Assembly: GCF_023509525.1 (NCBI RefSeq)
Contig: NZ_JAKNCJ010000001.1
Coordinates: forward strand, 124,001 to 188,000
Reading direction: 5' to 3'
DNA length: 64,000 bases
DNA from: Brachybacterium equifaecis
GTDB lineage: Bacteria; Actinomycetota; Actinomycetes; Actinomycetales; Dermabacteraceae
Position numbers and translations under genes: made by a program. Shown piece after piece: positions 1 through 7,761 of the stretch. The notes under the pieces were generated by a model. The model was not told the DNA's origin, did no database searches, and worked only from the letters and a program-made list of their open reading frames with translations. Numbering within the stretch: position 1 is the stretch's first letter; each line of letters opens with the position of its first letter.

Positions 1-195
1 TCGATCTTCCTCACCAGCAACGACTCGAAGACGCTCGCGGTCGGGATGTACACCCTGCTCTCGGGCGACCGCTCGAACAACCTCGGTGTCTTCGCCGCGG
101 GCTCGGTGATGATCATGGTCCCCGTGATCATCCTGTACCAGTTCCTGCAGCGCTTCATCGTGGGCGGCTCGACGGCCGGCGCCGTCAAGGGCTGA
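1..195 (+). CDS. C-terminal fragment of a carbohydrate ABC transporter permease (MalG type)
   Basis: The window opens inside this gene; the last 64 codons are present, ending in TGA. They hold one hydrophobic helix (VFAAGSVMIMVPVIILYQFL) followed by FIVGGSTAGAVKG. That ending is typical of MalG-type inner-membrane permeases of carbohydrate ABC importers (CUT1 family), where a final helix precedes a short GLTAGAVKG-like tail. The alpha-glucosidase gene downstream fits a maltose or maltodextrin uptake and breakdown cluster, with the sugar imported by this system and cleaved inside the cell. The start, the EAA loop and the partner genes lie outside the window, so the substrate is inferred from context only. 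Confidence 0.8.
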   Translation, partial: SIFLTSNDSKTLAVGMYTLLSGDRSNNLGVFAAGSVMIMVPVIILYQFLQRFIVGGSTAGAVKG

Positions 196-220
196 CCCCT
201 CAGCGCCTCCTCCGAGTCCC

Positions 221-258
221 AGCGCCCCGCCCTCCGCACCCGCGGACGGCGGGGCGCT
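221..258 (+). terminator. Strong hairpin after the permease gene
   Basis: AGCGCCCCGCC at 221-231 pairs with GGCGGGGCGCT at 248-258, and the inner part TCCGC-ACCC-GCGGA extends the stem after one C-C mismatch. It lies 25 bases after the permease stop, so it probably ends that operon. No U-tract follows, as is common in high-GC actinobacteria. The rest of the 300-base gap 196-495 holds only the promoter candidate described next. Confidence 0.6.
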
Positions 259-367
259 CGCGGCTGCACGGGGCGCCGCCGCGCGCCCGGATCGGGGGCG
301 GGAGCGGGAGCGAGAAGCGTCGGACTCCTCACTCCCTCCGGCCCTGCCGCGCCCGCCGCGCACTCGA

Positions 368-373
368 TAGCCT
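368..373 (+). promoter_or_regulatory. Candidate -10 box for the alpha-glucosidase gene
   Basis: TAGCCT matches the TANNNT pattern of actinobacterial housekeeping promoters. It lies about 120 bases before the start codon at 496, downstream of the hairpin at 221-258, so the gene could be transcribed independently of the permease. No convincing -35 box or repressor palindrome is seen. Confidence 0.3.
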
Positions 374-495
374 GGTGGGACGCATCGGCCTCCCGACCCC
401 CTGCTCAGCGCGCCTGCGCGCGTCCCGGAGACCGAGCACCGAGGCAGGACGCCCCACCGGCACCGCCTCCCGCCGCACATCCCCGAGAGGAACCC

Positions 496-2211
496 ATGAC
501 CCGCACTGCATCGTCCCCCTCCCCCGCTCCCGGCCAGCCTGCGGCCGGCAGCGGCGAGCCCCATGGCCAGGAGTGGTGGCGCGACGCCGTCGTCTACCAG
601 GTCTACCCCCGCTCCTTCGCGGACTCCGACGGCGACGGCATGGGCGACCTGCCCGGCGTCATCGCGCGCCTGCCCTACCTGAAGGACCTCGGCGTGGACG
701 CCGTGTGGCTCTCGCCGTTCTACACCTCGCCGCAGAACGACGGCGGCTACGACGTGGCCGACTACCTCGATGTCGATCCTCGCTTCGGCACCCTCGCCGA
801 CGCCGACGCGCTCATCGCCCGCGCCCATGAGCTCGGCCTGAAGGTGCTGGTGGACATCGTCCCGAACCACTCCTCGAGCGAGCATGTGCTGTTCCAGGAG
901 GCGCTCGCGGCCGGCCCCGGCTCCCCCGAGCGCGACATGTACATCTTCCGCGACGGCAAGGGCGCCGGCGGCGAGCTGCCCCCGAACAACTGGACCTCGA
1001 TCTTCCACGGCAAGGGCTGGACCCGCATCACGGAGGCCGACGGCACCCCGGGGCAGTGGTACCTCCACATCTTCGACACCACCCAGCCCGACTGGAACTG
1101 GGAGAACCCGAAGGTGCAGGAGCTCTTCGACGGCGTGCTGCGCTTCTGGCTGGACCGCGGGGCCGACGGCTTCCGCGTGGACGTCGCGCACGGCATGGCC
1201 AAGCCCGAGGGGCTGCCGGACGCCGAGGTCAACGCCGAGGGTCTGATCGACATCCCCGAGGGCGATACCCCCATCTACTTCGACAACGACGCCGTGCTGG
1301 ACATCTACCGCCGCTGGCGCCCGATCCTCGACTCCTACGAGGGCGATCGCATGATGGTGCTCGAGGCGTGGATCCCTGAGCACCGCCTGCCGCACTACAT
1401 CGGCCGCGACGTCGCCCACCAGTCGTTCAACTTCGGGTTCCTGCAGGCGCGCTGGGGCGTGGACGCCATGCGGGCCGCGATCGAGAAGCCTCTCGCCCTC
1501 GCGGACGCCGTCGACGCGCCGACCACCTGGGTGCTCTCCAACCACGACGTGATCCGCCACGCCACGCGCTACGGCTTCCCGCCGGAGCACCGCTTCGGCG
1601 AGGGCCTCAGACGCGAGGAGGTGCCGGACGTCGAGCTCGGTCTGCGCCGCGCTCGCGCCGCGACCCTGCTGATGCTGGCCCTGCCCGGCTCCGCCTACCT
1701 CTACCAGGGAGAGGAACTGGGCCTGCCCGAGGTGGCGGACATCCCCGACGAGCTGCGCGAGGACCCGTCGTTCCTGCGCGGCGGCGGCCCCGGCCGCGAC
1801 GGCTGCCGTGTGCCTCTGCCCTGGGAGCAGGACGCCCCCGCGTTCGGCTTCTCCCCCTCGGGGAAGAGCTGGCTGCCGCAGCCGGAGGTCTTCGGCGCGC
1901 TCGCGGAGGACGCCCAGCGCGGCGTCGAGGGCTCGACCCTGGAGCTCTACCGGAGCGCTCTGCACCTGCGCCGCGAGCTGGGCCTCGGCCGCCACGCCGA
2001 GGGCATCGAGTTCGTGGAGGACGTCCCCGAGGGGATCCTGGCGCTGCGCCACGCCGGCGTCGTGGTCGTGGTGAACACCACCGATCAGGACGTCCCGCTC
2101 GCCGGGCTCGGCCTGGGTGCAGACCTGCGCGTGCTGGTGGCCTCTGCCGAGGGCGAGGGAGCCGTGCCGGCGGAGTCCACGATCTGGCTCCAGAGCCCCT
2201 CCCGCGCCTGA
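496..2211 (+). CDS. GH13 alpha-glucosidase / oligo-1,6-glucosidase-like enzyme
   Basis: A 571-residue cytoplasmic glycoside hydrolase of family 13, predicted to release glucose from maltose-type oligosaccharides by a retaining mechanism. All conserved regions are visible: VDIVPNH near residues 119-125, GFRVDV with the nucleophile Asp229, VLEAW with the acid/base Glu290, and LSNHD with the transition-state Asp351. The TIM barrel starts at WWRDAVVYQVYPRSF near residue 27, after a low-complexity Ala/Pro/Ser lead. There is no signal peptide. The ATG is preceded by GAGAGG at good spacing. The neighbouring sugar ABC permease fits a transport-plus-hydrolysis cluster. Oligo-1,6-glucosidase, alpha-glucosidase or a trehalose-related activity cannot be told apart from motifs alone. 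Confidence 0.9.
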   Translation: MTRTASSPSPAPGQPAAGSGEPHGQEWWRDAVVYQVYPRSFADSDGDGMGDLPGVIARLPYLKDLGVDAVWLSPFYTSPQNDGGYDVADYLDVDPRFGTLADADALIARAHELGLKVLVDIVPNHSSSEHVLFQEALAAGPGSPERDMYIFRDGKGAGGELPPNNWTSIFHGKGWTRITEADGTPGQWYLHIFDTTQPDWNWENPKVQELFDGVLRFWLDRGADGFRVDVAHGMAKPEGLPDAEVNAEGLIDIPEGDTPIYFDNDAVLDIYRRWRPILDSYEGDRMMVLEAWIPEHRLPHYIGRDVAHQSFNFGFLQARWGVDAMRAAIEKPLALADAVDAPTTWVLSNHDVIRHATRYGFPPEHRFGEGLRREEVPDVELGLRRARAATLLMLALPGSAYLYQGEELGLPEVADIPDELREDPSFLRGGGPGRDGCRVPLPWEQDAPAFGFSPSGKSWLPQPEVFGALAEDAQRGVEGSTLELYRSALHLRRELGLGRHAEGIEFVEDVPEGILALRHAGVVVVVNTTDQDVPLAGLGLGADLRVLVASAEGEGAVPAESTIWLQSPSRA

Positions 2212-2221
2212 GCCCAGCCGA

Positions 2222-2227
2222 TAGAGT
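2222..2227 (+). promoter_or_regulatory. Candidate -10 box for the first ATP-grasp gene
   Basis: TAGAGT lies ten bases after the alpha-glucosidase stop and 39 bases before the ATG at 2267, with a GAAGAGGA ribosome-binding site in between. It suggests that the ligase is not simply the last gene of the sugar operon. No clear -35 box is seen. Confidence 0.35.
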
Positions 2228-2266
2228 GACGCCGCCCTCCGCCCCCTCCGCTTTGAAGAGGACACG

Positions 2267-3514
2267 ATGAACACCACCGAGCACAGTCCCGACTCCCCCT
2301 TCGACGTCGTCATCCTCGGCGCCGGCCTGGGCATCTACGCTCTGACCCGGGCATTTCACGAGGAGTACGGGGTGGTCTCCACGGTCGTCTCCGTGAACCC
2401 TCCGGAGCCGATGCGGCGCTCGATCACCTGCACCCCCCATGTGCTCCCCGAGAGCACCGAGGAGGCCCGGCTCGAGGCGCTGCGCGAGCTCGCCGCCGCC
2501 CGGCCCGCGGACCGGTCGGCCCTGCTGCTGTGCAACAGCGATGGGGACGTCGAGTTCATCGCGCGCAACGTCGAGGAGCTCTCGGCGCTGTACACGTTCC
2601 GGTTCCCGGACCACGCGACCGTCGAGGAGCTCTCGGACAAGGCCGAGTTCGCCCGGATCTGCACCGAGCACGGCATTGCGACCCCCGCCACGGAGATCCT
2701 CGACTTCCGCGGCGGGCAGCGCCCCTCCCTGCCCGAGCTCCCCTTCGACTATCCGGTCGTCGCGAAGCCCGCGCAGTCCCACCCGCACCGCATCATCTCG
2801 ATGCCGGGCAAGCAGAAGATCTACTTCCTCTCCTCCCCTGCCGAGCTCGATGACCTGATCGCCCGCCTGCACGGGGCCGGATTCGAGAACCGCTTCGTCG
2901 TGCAGGAGCTCATCCCCGGCGACGACACCTCGATGCGGTCGATCACCGCCTACCGGGATGGAACGGGCATGGTGACGCTCATGTGCGGCGCGCAGGTGCT
3001 GCTCGAGGAGCACACGCCTGATGCGCTGGGCCGCCCTGCCGCGATGATCACGATGGATCTGCCCGAGCAGTTCGCGCAGGCGCGGGCGATCCTCGAGGCA
3101 TCCGACTACCGCGGCTTCGCGAACTTCGACATCAAGGTGGACCCGCGGGACGGCTCGCAGCGCTTCCTCGAGGTCAACCCGCGCATGGGCCGGAACAACT
3201 ACTACGTCACCGGCGGCGGGGCGAACATCGCCCGCTTCCTCGTCGAGGACGCCCTGCACGGCCGCTCGATCGCGCCGGTCGTCGGCGTGCAGGAGATCCT
3301 GTACTCGATCCTCCCGCTCCCGCTGCTGCTGCGGTACGTGACCGATCCCGAGCGCCGGCGCTGGGTGCGCTCCGTCGCCCGCCGCGGCACCGTGAACCCC
3401 TGGGACTACCCGCGCGAAGGCCTGTGGATGCGCGCCTACGCGCGCGCGGTCGCTCTGAACCATGTGCGCAAGTTCCTCAAGCACTACCCGCGTCCGACCG
3501 AGACGGGGTTCTGA
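2267..3514 (+). CDS. ATP-grasp carboxylate-amine ligase, paralogue 1
   Basis: A 415-residue soluble protein with an N-terminal Rossmann-like segment (VVILGAGLGIYALTRAFHEEYG, residues ~13-34) followed by an ATP-grasp fold. Nucleotide-binding landmarks are KPAQSHPHRI (~165-175), VVQELIPGDD (~212-221) and the metal/ATP motif FLEVNPRMGRNNYYVTG around Glu302. It is clearly paralogous to the minus-strand gene at 4327-5664: the same blocks occur in the same order and both share NPR-GR-NYYVT. ATP-grasp ligases of this size join a carboxylate to an amine, for example D-aspartate to the peptidoglycan stem lysine in enterococci. With the neighbouring Asp/Glu racemase, a role in adding a D-acidic residue to the cell-wall bridge is plausible but not proven. 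It converges on the racemase gene. Confidence 0.8.
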   Translation: MNTTEHSPDSPFDVVILGAGLGIYALTRAFHEEYGVVSTVVSVNPPEPMRRSITCTPHVLPESTEEARLEALRELAAARPADRSALLLCNSDGDVEFIARNVEELSALYTFRFPDHATVEELSDKAEFARICTEHGIATPATEILDFRGGQRPSLPELPFDYPVVAKPAQSHPHRIISMPGKQKIYFLSSPAELDDLIARLHGAGFENRFVVQELIPGDDTSMRSITAYRDGTGMVTLMCGAQVLLEEHTPDALGRPAAMITMDLPEQFAQARAILEASDYRGFANFDIKVDPRDGSQRFLEVNPRMGRNNYYVTGGGANIARFLVEDALHGRSIAPVVGVQEILYSILPLPLLLRYVTDPERRRWVRSVARRGTVNPWDYPREGLWMRAYARAVALNHVRKFLKHYPRPTETGF

Positions 3515-3577
3515 GCACAGAATCTCGCGACCGAGCAGCCGCGCCTGAAGAATCCCGCCAGCCTTGCCGAGGGCTGA

Positions 3578-4330
3578 TCAGGTGAAGAGAGGGCTGAGCT
3601 CGCGCCCGGCGGCGGTGACCGTCGCCCGGGCGAGCTCGGTCAGCGAGTCCACCATGCGGGGGTCGGAGCGGTAGCCGTGCTGGTCGTACACGACCGAGAG
3701 CTCGGTGCACCCGAGCACCACCGTCCCCGCGCCGCGGGCGATCGCGATATCGACGGACTCGTCGAACAGCCGCAGGTCTACAGGCCGGCCGGCCTTGACC
3801 ATGTCGTAGATGATCCGGTTGACGTCGCCCTGGAGCGCCTCATCGGGAACCAATGCCTGGAGACCGGCGGCCTCGAGGGCGTCCTGATAGACACGCGCGC
3901 GGATGTTGCCCTCGGTCGCGAAGATCGCGACCGGGCGGTCGCCCGTGCGGCGGGCCGCCTCGCGGACGGTCGCCTCGACGATGCTGACGAAGGGGACGCT
4001 CGTGGCCGCTTCGACCTGCCGCGCATAGTGGTGAGCCGTGTTGCACGGCAGCACCAGCAGATCGACCCCGGCCCGCTCGAGCATCACCGCATCTCGCGCG
4101 ATGACCGGCCCCGGATCCGGCGCGCCGTGATCGAGGATTCCGCGAGTGCGATCGGGGGTGGAGGAGTGCTGGGAGACCAGCAGATCGAGATGCTCCTGGT
4201 CGCTGCCGGCGAGGGTCGCCCGCACGAGCACGTCGAGGAACACGGCGGTTGCCGCGGGGCCGAGCCCTCCGAGGACTCCGACGACGGGATGCGCCCAGTC
4301 CCCGGGGTGCAGGCGACCGCCCTGGCTCAC
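3578..4330 (-). CDS. Aspartate/glutamate racemase family protein
   Basis: A 250-residue cofactor-independent amino-acid racemase. Both catalytic cysteines are present: Cys96 in LPCNTAHH and Cys208 in VVLGCTELSVV, with GVLGGLGPAAT near residues 18-28. It should interconvert L- and D-aspartate or glutamate in the cytoplasm. I chose the GTG at 4330 because it overlaps the stop codon of the upstream ligase as GTGA (4330-4327), which means translational coupling. An in-frame extension further upstream would run through the ligase gene and is not credible. Coupling of a racemase with an ATP-grasp ligase strongly suggests that its D-product is the ligase substrate. Substrate preference (Asp or Glu) cannot be read from the sequence. 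Confidence 0.88.
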   Translation of the reverse strand: MSQGGRLHPGDWAHPVVGVLGGLGPAATAVFLDVLVRATLAGSDQEHLDLLVSQHSSTPDRTRGILDHGAPDPGPVIARDAVMLERAGVDLLVLPCNTAHHYARQVEAATSVPFVSIVEATVREAARRTGDRPVAIFATEGNIRARVYQDALEAAGLQALVPDEALQGDVNRIIYDMVKAGRPVDLRLFDESVDIAIARGAGTVVLGCTELSVVYDQHGYRSDPRMVDSLTELARATVTAAGRELSPLFT

Positions 4331-5664
4331 GAGGCGGAAGCCCTGCGGGACAGCTTCGCCTCGGCGCGGCAGACGCGGCCGACCGTGCGCGGGCGGTAGT
4401 AGCGCTGGAACTTGCGCACGTAGTTGACCATCGCCGCGACGATATACGCCCAGCGCTTGGGATCCTTCTCCACACCGCGGTAGATCAGCGGGTTCTTCAC
4501 CGCGCCCGCGGCGAGCACCCGGCGCAGCTGCGCCTTCGCATCGGGCAGCGTCGTGTAGCGCCGCACGAGCGCGACGGGCACGACCGTGTAGAGCACCTCG
4601 GGCTGGTCCTGGAGGATGCCGTCCTCGCCGATGCCCGAGCCCGGGCCGGCAGTCGGCAGGGCATCGCGCAGGTGCTCGTCGACGTACCAGGTCACGGGGT
4701 TGTGCCCCGCGGCGGTGACGTAGTAGTTCGAGCGGCCCAGGCGCGGGTTGAGCTCGAAGAACTTCGTGCGCCCGTCCCGGGGATCGAACTTGAGGTCGAA
4801 GTTCGCGTAGCCGGTCCAGCCGAGCGCGCTGCACAGGCGCTGCGCCTGTGCGACCACCTCGGGATCGACGCTCGAGATGATCGCGGCGGGATTGCCGATG
4901 GCCCCGGGTCCGTGCTCCTCCAGCAGAGTGCGGCCGTAGGAGGCGAAGCGCACTGTCGAGTCGCTGTCGCAGTAGCAGGTCAGGATGCGCATGTTCTGGT
5001 CATCGCCAGGAATGCGGTCCTGGACGATGATGCTCTGGCGATAGCCCGCCGATCGCACCGTGCGCAGCAGGCGCAGCAGCGCCGCGCGCGAGGGCACCGT
5101 GTGCACCTTGTTCTTGCCGGTGAAGCTGATGCGCTTCCACTCGGAGACCTCGGCGGGCTTGGCGATGACGGGGAAGGCGAAGGGGATGTCCAGGTCATCG
5201 GGAACCTCCTCGGCCAGATCGACCACGCGCGTGCGGGGATGGTCGATGCCCAGGCGCTCGCACAGCTCGGTGAAGTTCTGCTTCTCGGTCGCGGCGCGGA
5301 AGGTCGGCATGTCCACGTAGGGCACGATCCAGCGGTCGTCGAGCGCCGCGAGCTCGTCGCGCACCCGGATGATCGGCTTGACGGTCGCGTCGGCCGATCC
5401 CAGCAGGAGGAGCCTGCCCTCGGGGACGCGCTCGGCGACTGCGAGCAGCGCCGGGGCGAGCTTCTCGGCATCGAAGGGATCTGCGCACGGGACGTTCTCG
5501 ATGAACGCCGACCGGCTGATGACCCAGCCCTGCAGGCGCGAGACCACCACGGTGGAGATCCCGTAGGCCTCGTGGAAGGCGCGAGCCAGGGAGTAGGCCC
5601 CGATGTCCCCGCCGACGACGACGGGGGTGAACGCTGGCGCAGCGGCGAGGGGAGATCGAACCAT
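4327..5664 (-). CDS. ATP-grasp carboxylate-amine ligase, paralogue 2
   Basis: A 445-residue paralogue of the ligase at 2267. The same order of blocks is seen: VVVGGDIGAYSLARAFHEAYG near the N-terminus, KPAEVSEWKRISFTGKNK, IVQDRIPGDDQNMR and FFELNPRLGRSNYYVT. The start MVRSPLAAAPAF is chosen because an earlier in-frame methionine would need translation through the divergent promoter of the PEBP gene. It is the first gene of a two-gene operon, and its TGA overlaps the GTG of the racemase. The likely reaction is ATP-dependent condensation of an amino acid carboxylate with an amine. Together with the racemase this looks like a module that makes a D-acidic residue and attaches it. The exact acceptor is unknown. 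Confidence 0.8.
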   Translation of the reverse strand: MVRSPLAAAPAFTPVVVGGDIGAYSLARAFHEAYGISTVVVSRLQGWVISRSAFIENVPCADPFDAEKLAPALLAVAERVPEGRLLLLGSADATVKPIIRVRDELAALDDRWIVPYVDMPTFRAATEKQNFTELCERLGIDHPRTRVVDLAEEVPDDLDIPFAFPVIAKPAEVSEWKRISFTGKNKVHTVPSRAALLRLLRTVRSAGYRQSIIVQDRIPGDDQNMRILTCYCDSDSTVRFASYGRTLLEEHGPGAIGNPAAIISSVDPEVVAQAQRLCSALGWTGYANFDLKFDPRDGRTKFFELNPRLGRSNYYVTAAGHNPVTWYVDEHLRDALPTAGPGSGIGEDGILQDQPEVLYTVVPVALVRRYTTLPDAKAQLRRVLAAGAVKNPLIYRGVEKDPKRWAYIVAAMVNYVRKFQRYYRPRTVGRVCRAEAKLSRRASAS

Positions 5665-5724
5665 GCGCGCCAGTGTATCGAGGGTCCTGGGCCGTCCATG
5701 GGAGCGCTCGCCCGGGAGTTCCCC

Positions 5725-5730
5725 TAGCGT
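5725..5730 (+). promoter_or_regulatory. -10 box of a probably leaderless PEBP-family gene
   Basis: TAGCGT ends seven bases before the ATG at 5738, so transcription would start at or next to the start codon. The same arrangement recurs upstream of many genes in this window. The 73-base divergent gap also has to hold the promoter of the ligase-racemase operon. Confidence 0.5.
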
Positions 5731-5737
5731 GGGACGC

Positions 5738-6268
5738 ATGAACCAGAGCGCACCCCAGAACGGACCCTCAGTCCTCGCAGACGCGAGCTCGCCGGCCGTC
5801 TTCGCCCTCAGCTCCGATGCGGCGCCCGACGGCTCGATCCTCGAGCACGCCCAGCTCTCGCCGGAGCAGGGCGGCCCCTCGCTCTCACCCGACCTGCGCT
5901 GGAGCGGTGCCCCGAAGGGCACCCGCAGCTTCGCCGTGACCTGCTACGACCCTGACGCCCCCACGGGCTCCGGCTTCTGGCACTGGATCGCGTGGGACAT
6001 CCCTGCCGACGCCTCGGGCCTGCCACCGGGAGCGGAGCGCGAGGCCTCCGGGATGCTCCAGGCCGTCAACGACTTCGGTCGCCCCGGCTACGACGGTCCG
6101 AACCCGCCGGAGGGTCCCGCGCACCGCTATGTCTTCACGGTCCACGCGCTCCCCGTCGAGACCCTCGGCATCGACCCGAGCGCGCCGCACGTGCAGGCGC
6201 GCTTCGCGATCGTCACCCAGCAGCTTGCGAGCGCCAGCATCACCGCGACGTACCGCGCCCCGGCGTGA
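5738..6268 (+). CDS. YbhB/YbcL family Raf kinase inhibitor-like (PEBP) protein
   Basis: A 176-residue protein of the bacterial PEBP family. Family landmarks are LSPDLRWSGAPKGTRSFAVTCYDPDAPTG (~48-75), the FWHWIAWDIP block, FGRPGYDGPNPPEGPAHRYVFTVHAL and a C-terminal ITATY strand. Members bind small anionic ligands in a pocket built from the DPDAP and GP-HRY motifs, but their bacterial function is largely undefined. There is no signal peptide. The ATG at 5738 is preferred over in-frame upstream codons because a TAGCGT box stands seven bases before it and no ribosome-binding site is seen, so a leaderless mRNA is likely. It is divergent from the ligase-racemase operon; no functional link is evident. 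Confidence 0.9.
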   Translation: MNQSAPQNGPSVLADASSPAVFALSSDAAPDGSILEHAQLSPEQGGPSLSPDLRWSGAPKGTRSFAVTCYDPDAPTGSGFWHWIAWDIPADASGLPPGAEREASGMLQAVNDFGRPGYDGPNPPEGPAHRYVFTVHALPVETLGIDPSAPHVQARFAIVTQQLASASITATYRAPA

Positions 6269-6371
6269 GGGCACCTCGGCCCGCCTGCTCTGCGGGGCGG
6301 CGCCGCACGCCCGCATGCGGTGCAGATCTCGTGCATCTGCGGACCAGGTTGTGAACACTTCGCGTGGTGCG

Positions 6372-6400
6372 TTGTGGGGGCTGGGCGCGCGCCCTACAGT
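6372..6400 (+). promoter_or_regulatory. Candidate promoter of the glycolipid glycosyltransferase operon
   Basis: TTGTGG (6372-6377), a 17-base spacer and TACAGT (6395-6400) form the best promoter match in the 243-base gap between the PEBP gene and the first glycosyltransferase. It leaves a 5' leader of about 105 bases before the ATG at 6512. Confidence 0.45.
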
Positions 6401-6511
6401 CGGGGGCATGACGTCCCGCAGCGCGACCCTGAGTCCGCATCCGACTTCCGGCGGATGCCTCAGCGACCCTGGGCTGATGGCACCCGGCCCCGACGCGGCA
6501 AGGCTGGCCCC

Positions 6512-7756
6512 ATGGACATGATCGACCGCCGCCGCGCCGGTTCCGGCGCCGCTCCCCTCAAGGTTCTCCTGACCACCGACTGGTGGGAGCCGGCCGTCAA
6601 CGGCGTCGTGGCCTCGGTGATGACTCTGCGCCGCCAGCTGGAGCTGCTGGGCTGCGATGTGCGCGTGCTGACACTCAGCGCGGGGATGCGCTCCACCGCG
6701 AGCGGCCGGGTGTACCGCCTGGGCTCGATCTCTGCCTCGATGATCTACGACCATGCCCGCGTGGGCACGATCCTGCAGAAGCGCATCCTCTCCGCGATCC
6801 TGCGCTGGGGCCCCGATGTCATCCACTCGCACTGCGAGTTCACCACACACGTGTGGGCGCGCCGCATCGCCCGCGAGCTCGACATCCCCCTCGTGCATAC
6901 GTACCACACGATCTACGAGGACTACACGCACTACTACTCCCCGAGCCGCACCATGGGGAGGAAGGCGGTGGCGGGCTTCTCACGCCACGTCCTCGAGCGC
7001 ACCGACGCCGTCATCGCGCCCACCGCAAAGGTCGCCTCGCTCCTGCACAGCTATCACGTGCACCGCCCGGTGCACGTGATCCCCACGGGCCTCGAGCTGG
7101 ACCGCTTCCGGCCCGCGATGACGCCGGAGGAGGGCGCAGAGGCCGCCGCGCTGCGGATGTCCCTCGGGATCGCCCCGCAGCAGAAGGTCCTGCTGTCGGT
7201 GTGCCGCCTGGCCAAGGAGAAGAATCTCGAGCGGGTGATCGCGGACGTCGCCGCGGCCCGCCGCGAGGACGCCGTCCTCGTGCTCGTGGGCGACGGTCCG
7301 CATCGCGAGCAGCTCGAAGCGCAGGCGGCGCGGCTCGGCATCGGCGAGCACGTGCGCTTCGTCGGCACGGTCGATCCCCGGGACGTCCCCCGCTGGTATC
7401 GCGCGGGAGATGTCTTCGTCAGCGCCTCGCTCTCCGAGACGCAGGGGCTCACGTTCATCGAGGCGCTCGCGAGCGGACTGCCCCTGCTGTGCTATCGCGA
7501 CCCCTCAATCGCTGCGGTCGTCCTCGAGGGGCGCACCGGTCACATGGTCGAGTCCTCCGCGGAGTTCATCGCGCGGCTGGACCAGATGCTCGGCGACGAC
7601 GCGGCTCTCGAGCAGATGGCCGCGCGCGCCGCCGAGCACGCCCGGGCGACGTGCGGCGCCGAAGCGTTCGGCACGCGCGTGCTGGACGTCTACGACGATG
7701 CGCGGCGCCGACGGCGGATCCCGGATCTGCGCTCCCGCCAGCTCCTCGGGATCTGA
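6512..7756 (+). CDS. GT4 glycosyltransferase, diacylglycerol alpha-glucosyltransferase-like
   Basis: A 414-residue GT-B glycosyltransferase of family 4. The N-terminal acceptor domain starts with VLLTTDWWEPAVNGVVASV and contains VHTYHTIYEDYTHYYS, a stretch highly typical of 1,2-diacylglycerol 3-alpha-glucosyltransferases and related GDP-mannose enzymes. The donor domain has the ETQGLTFIEALASGLPLL motif with the E-X7-E pair. It has no signal peptide and probably works on the inner face of the membrane. ATG 6512 is preceded by AAGG at eight bases. The next gene starts five bases after the stop and encodes the probable second enzyme of the same glycolipid pathway. The donor sugar (glucose or mannose) is not decided by the sequence. 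Confidence 0.82.
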   Translation: MDMIDRRRAGSGAAPLKVLLTTDWWEPAVNGVVASVMTLRRQLELLGCDVRVLTLSAGMRSTASGRVYRLGSISASMIYDHARVGTILQKRILSAILRWGPDVIHSHCEFTTHVWARRIARELDIPLVHTYHTIYEDYTHYYSPSRTMGRKAVAGFSRHVLERTDAVIAPTAKVASLLHSYHVHRPVHVIPTGLELDRFRPAMTPEEGAEAAALRMSLGIAPQQKVLLSVCRLAKEKNLERVIADVAAARREDAVLVLVGDGPHREQLEAQAARLGIGEHVRFVGTVDPRDVPRWYRAGDVFVSASLSETQGLTFIEALASGLPLLCYRDPSIAAVVLEGRTGHMVESSAEFIARLDQMLGDDAALEQMAARAAEHARATCGAEAFGTRVLDVYDDARRRRRIPDLRSRQLLGI

Positions 7757-7761
7757 GCGCG

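Noticed and set aside
1607-3484. A 625-codon open frame on the minus strand opposite the GH13 and ligase genes
   Set aside because: It lacks family resemblance, is rich in Arg/Pro/Gly as expected for antisense of GC-rich genes, spans two well-supported genes and has no ribosome-binding site.
4249-5727. A 492-codon plus-strand frame opposite the second ATP-grasp ligase
   Set aside because: The minus-strand frame has clear ATP-grasp motifs and coupling to the racemase; this frame is its shadow.
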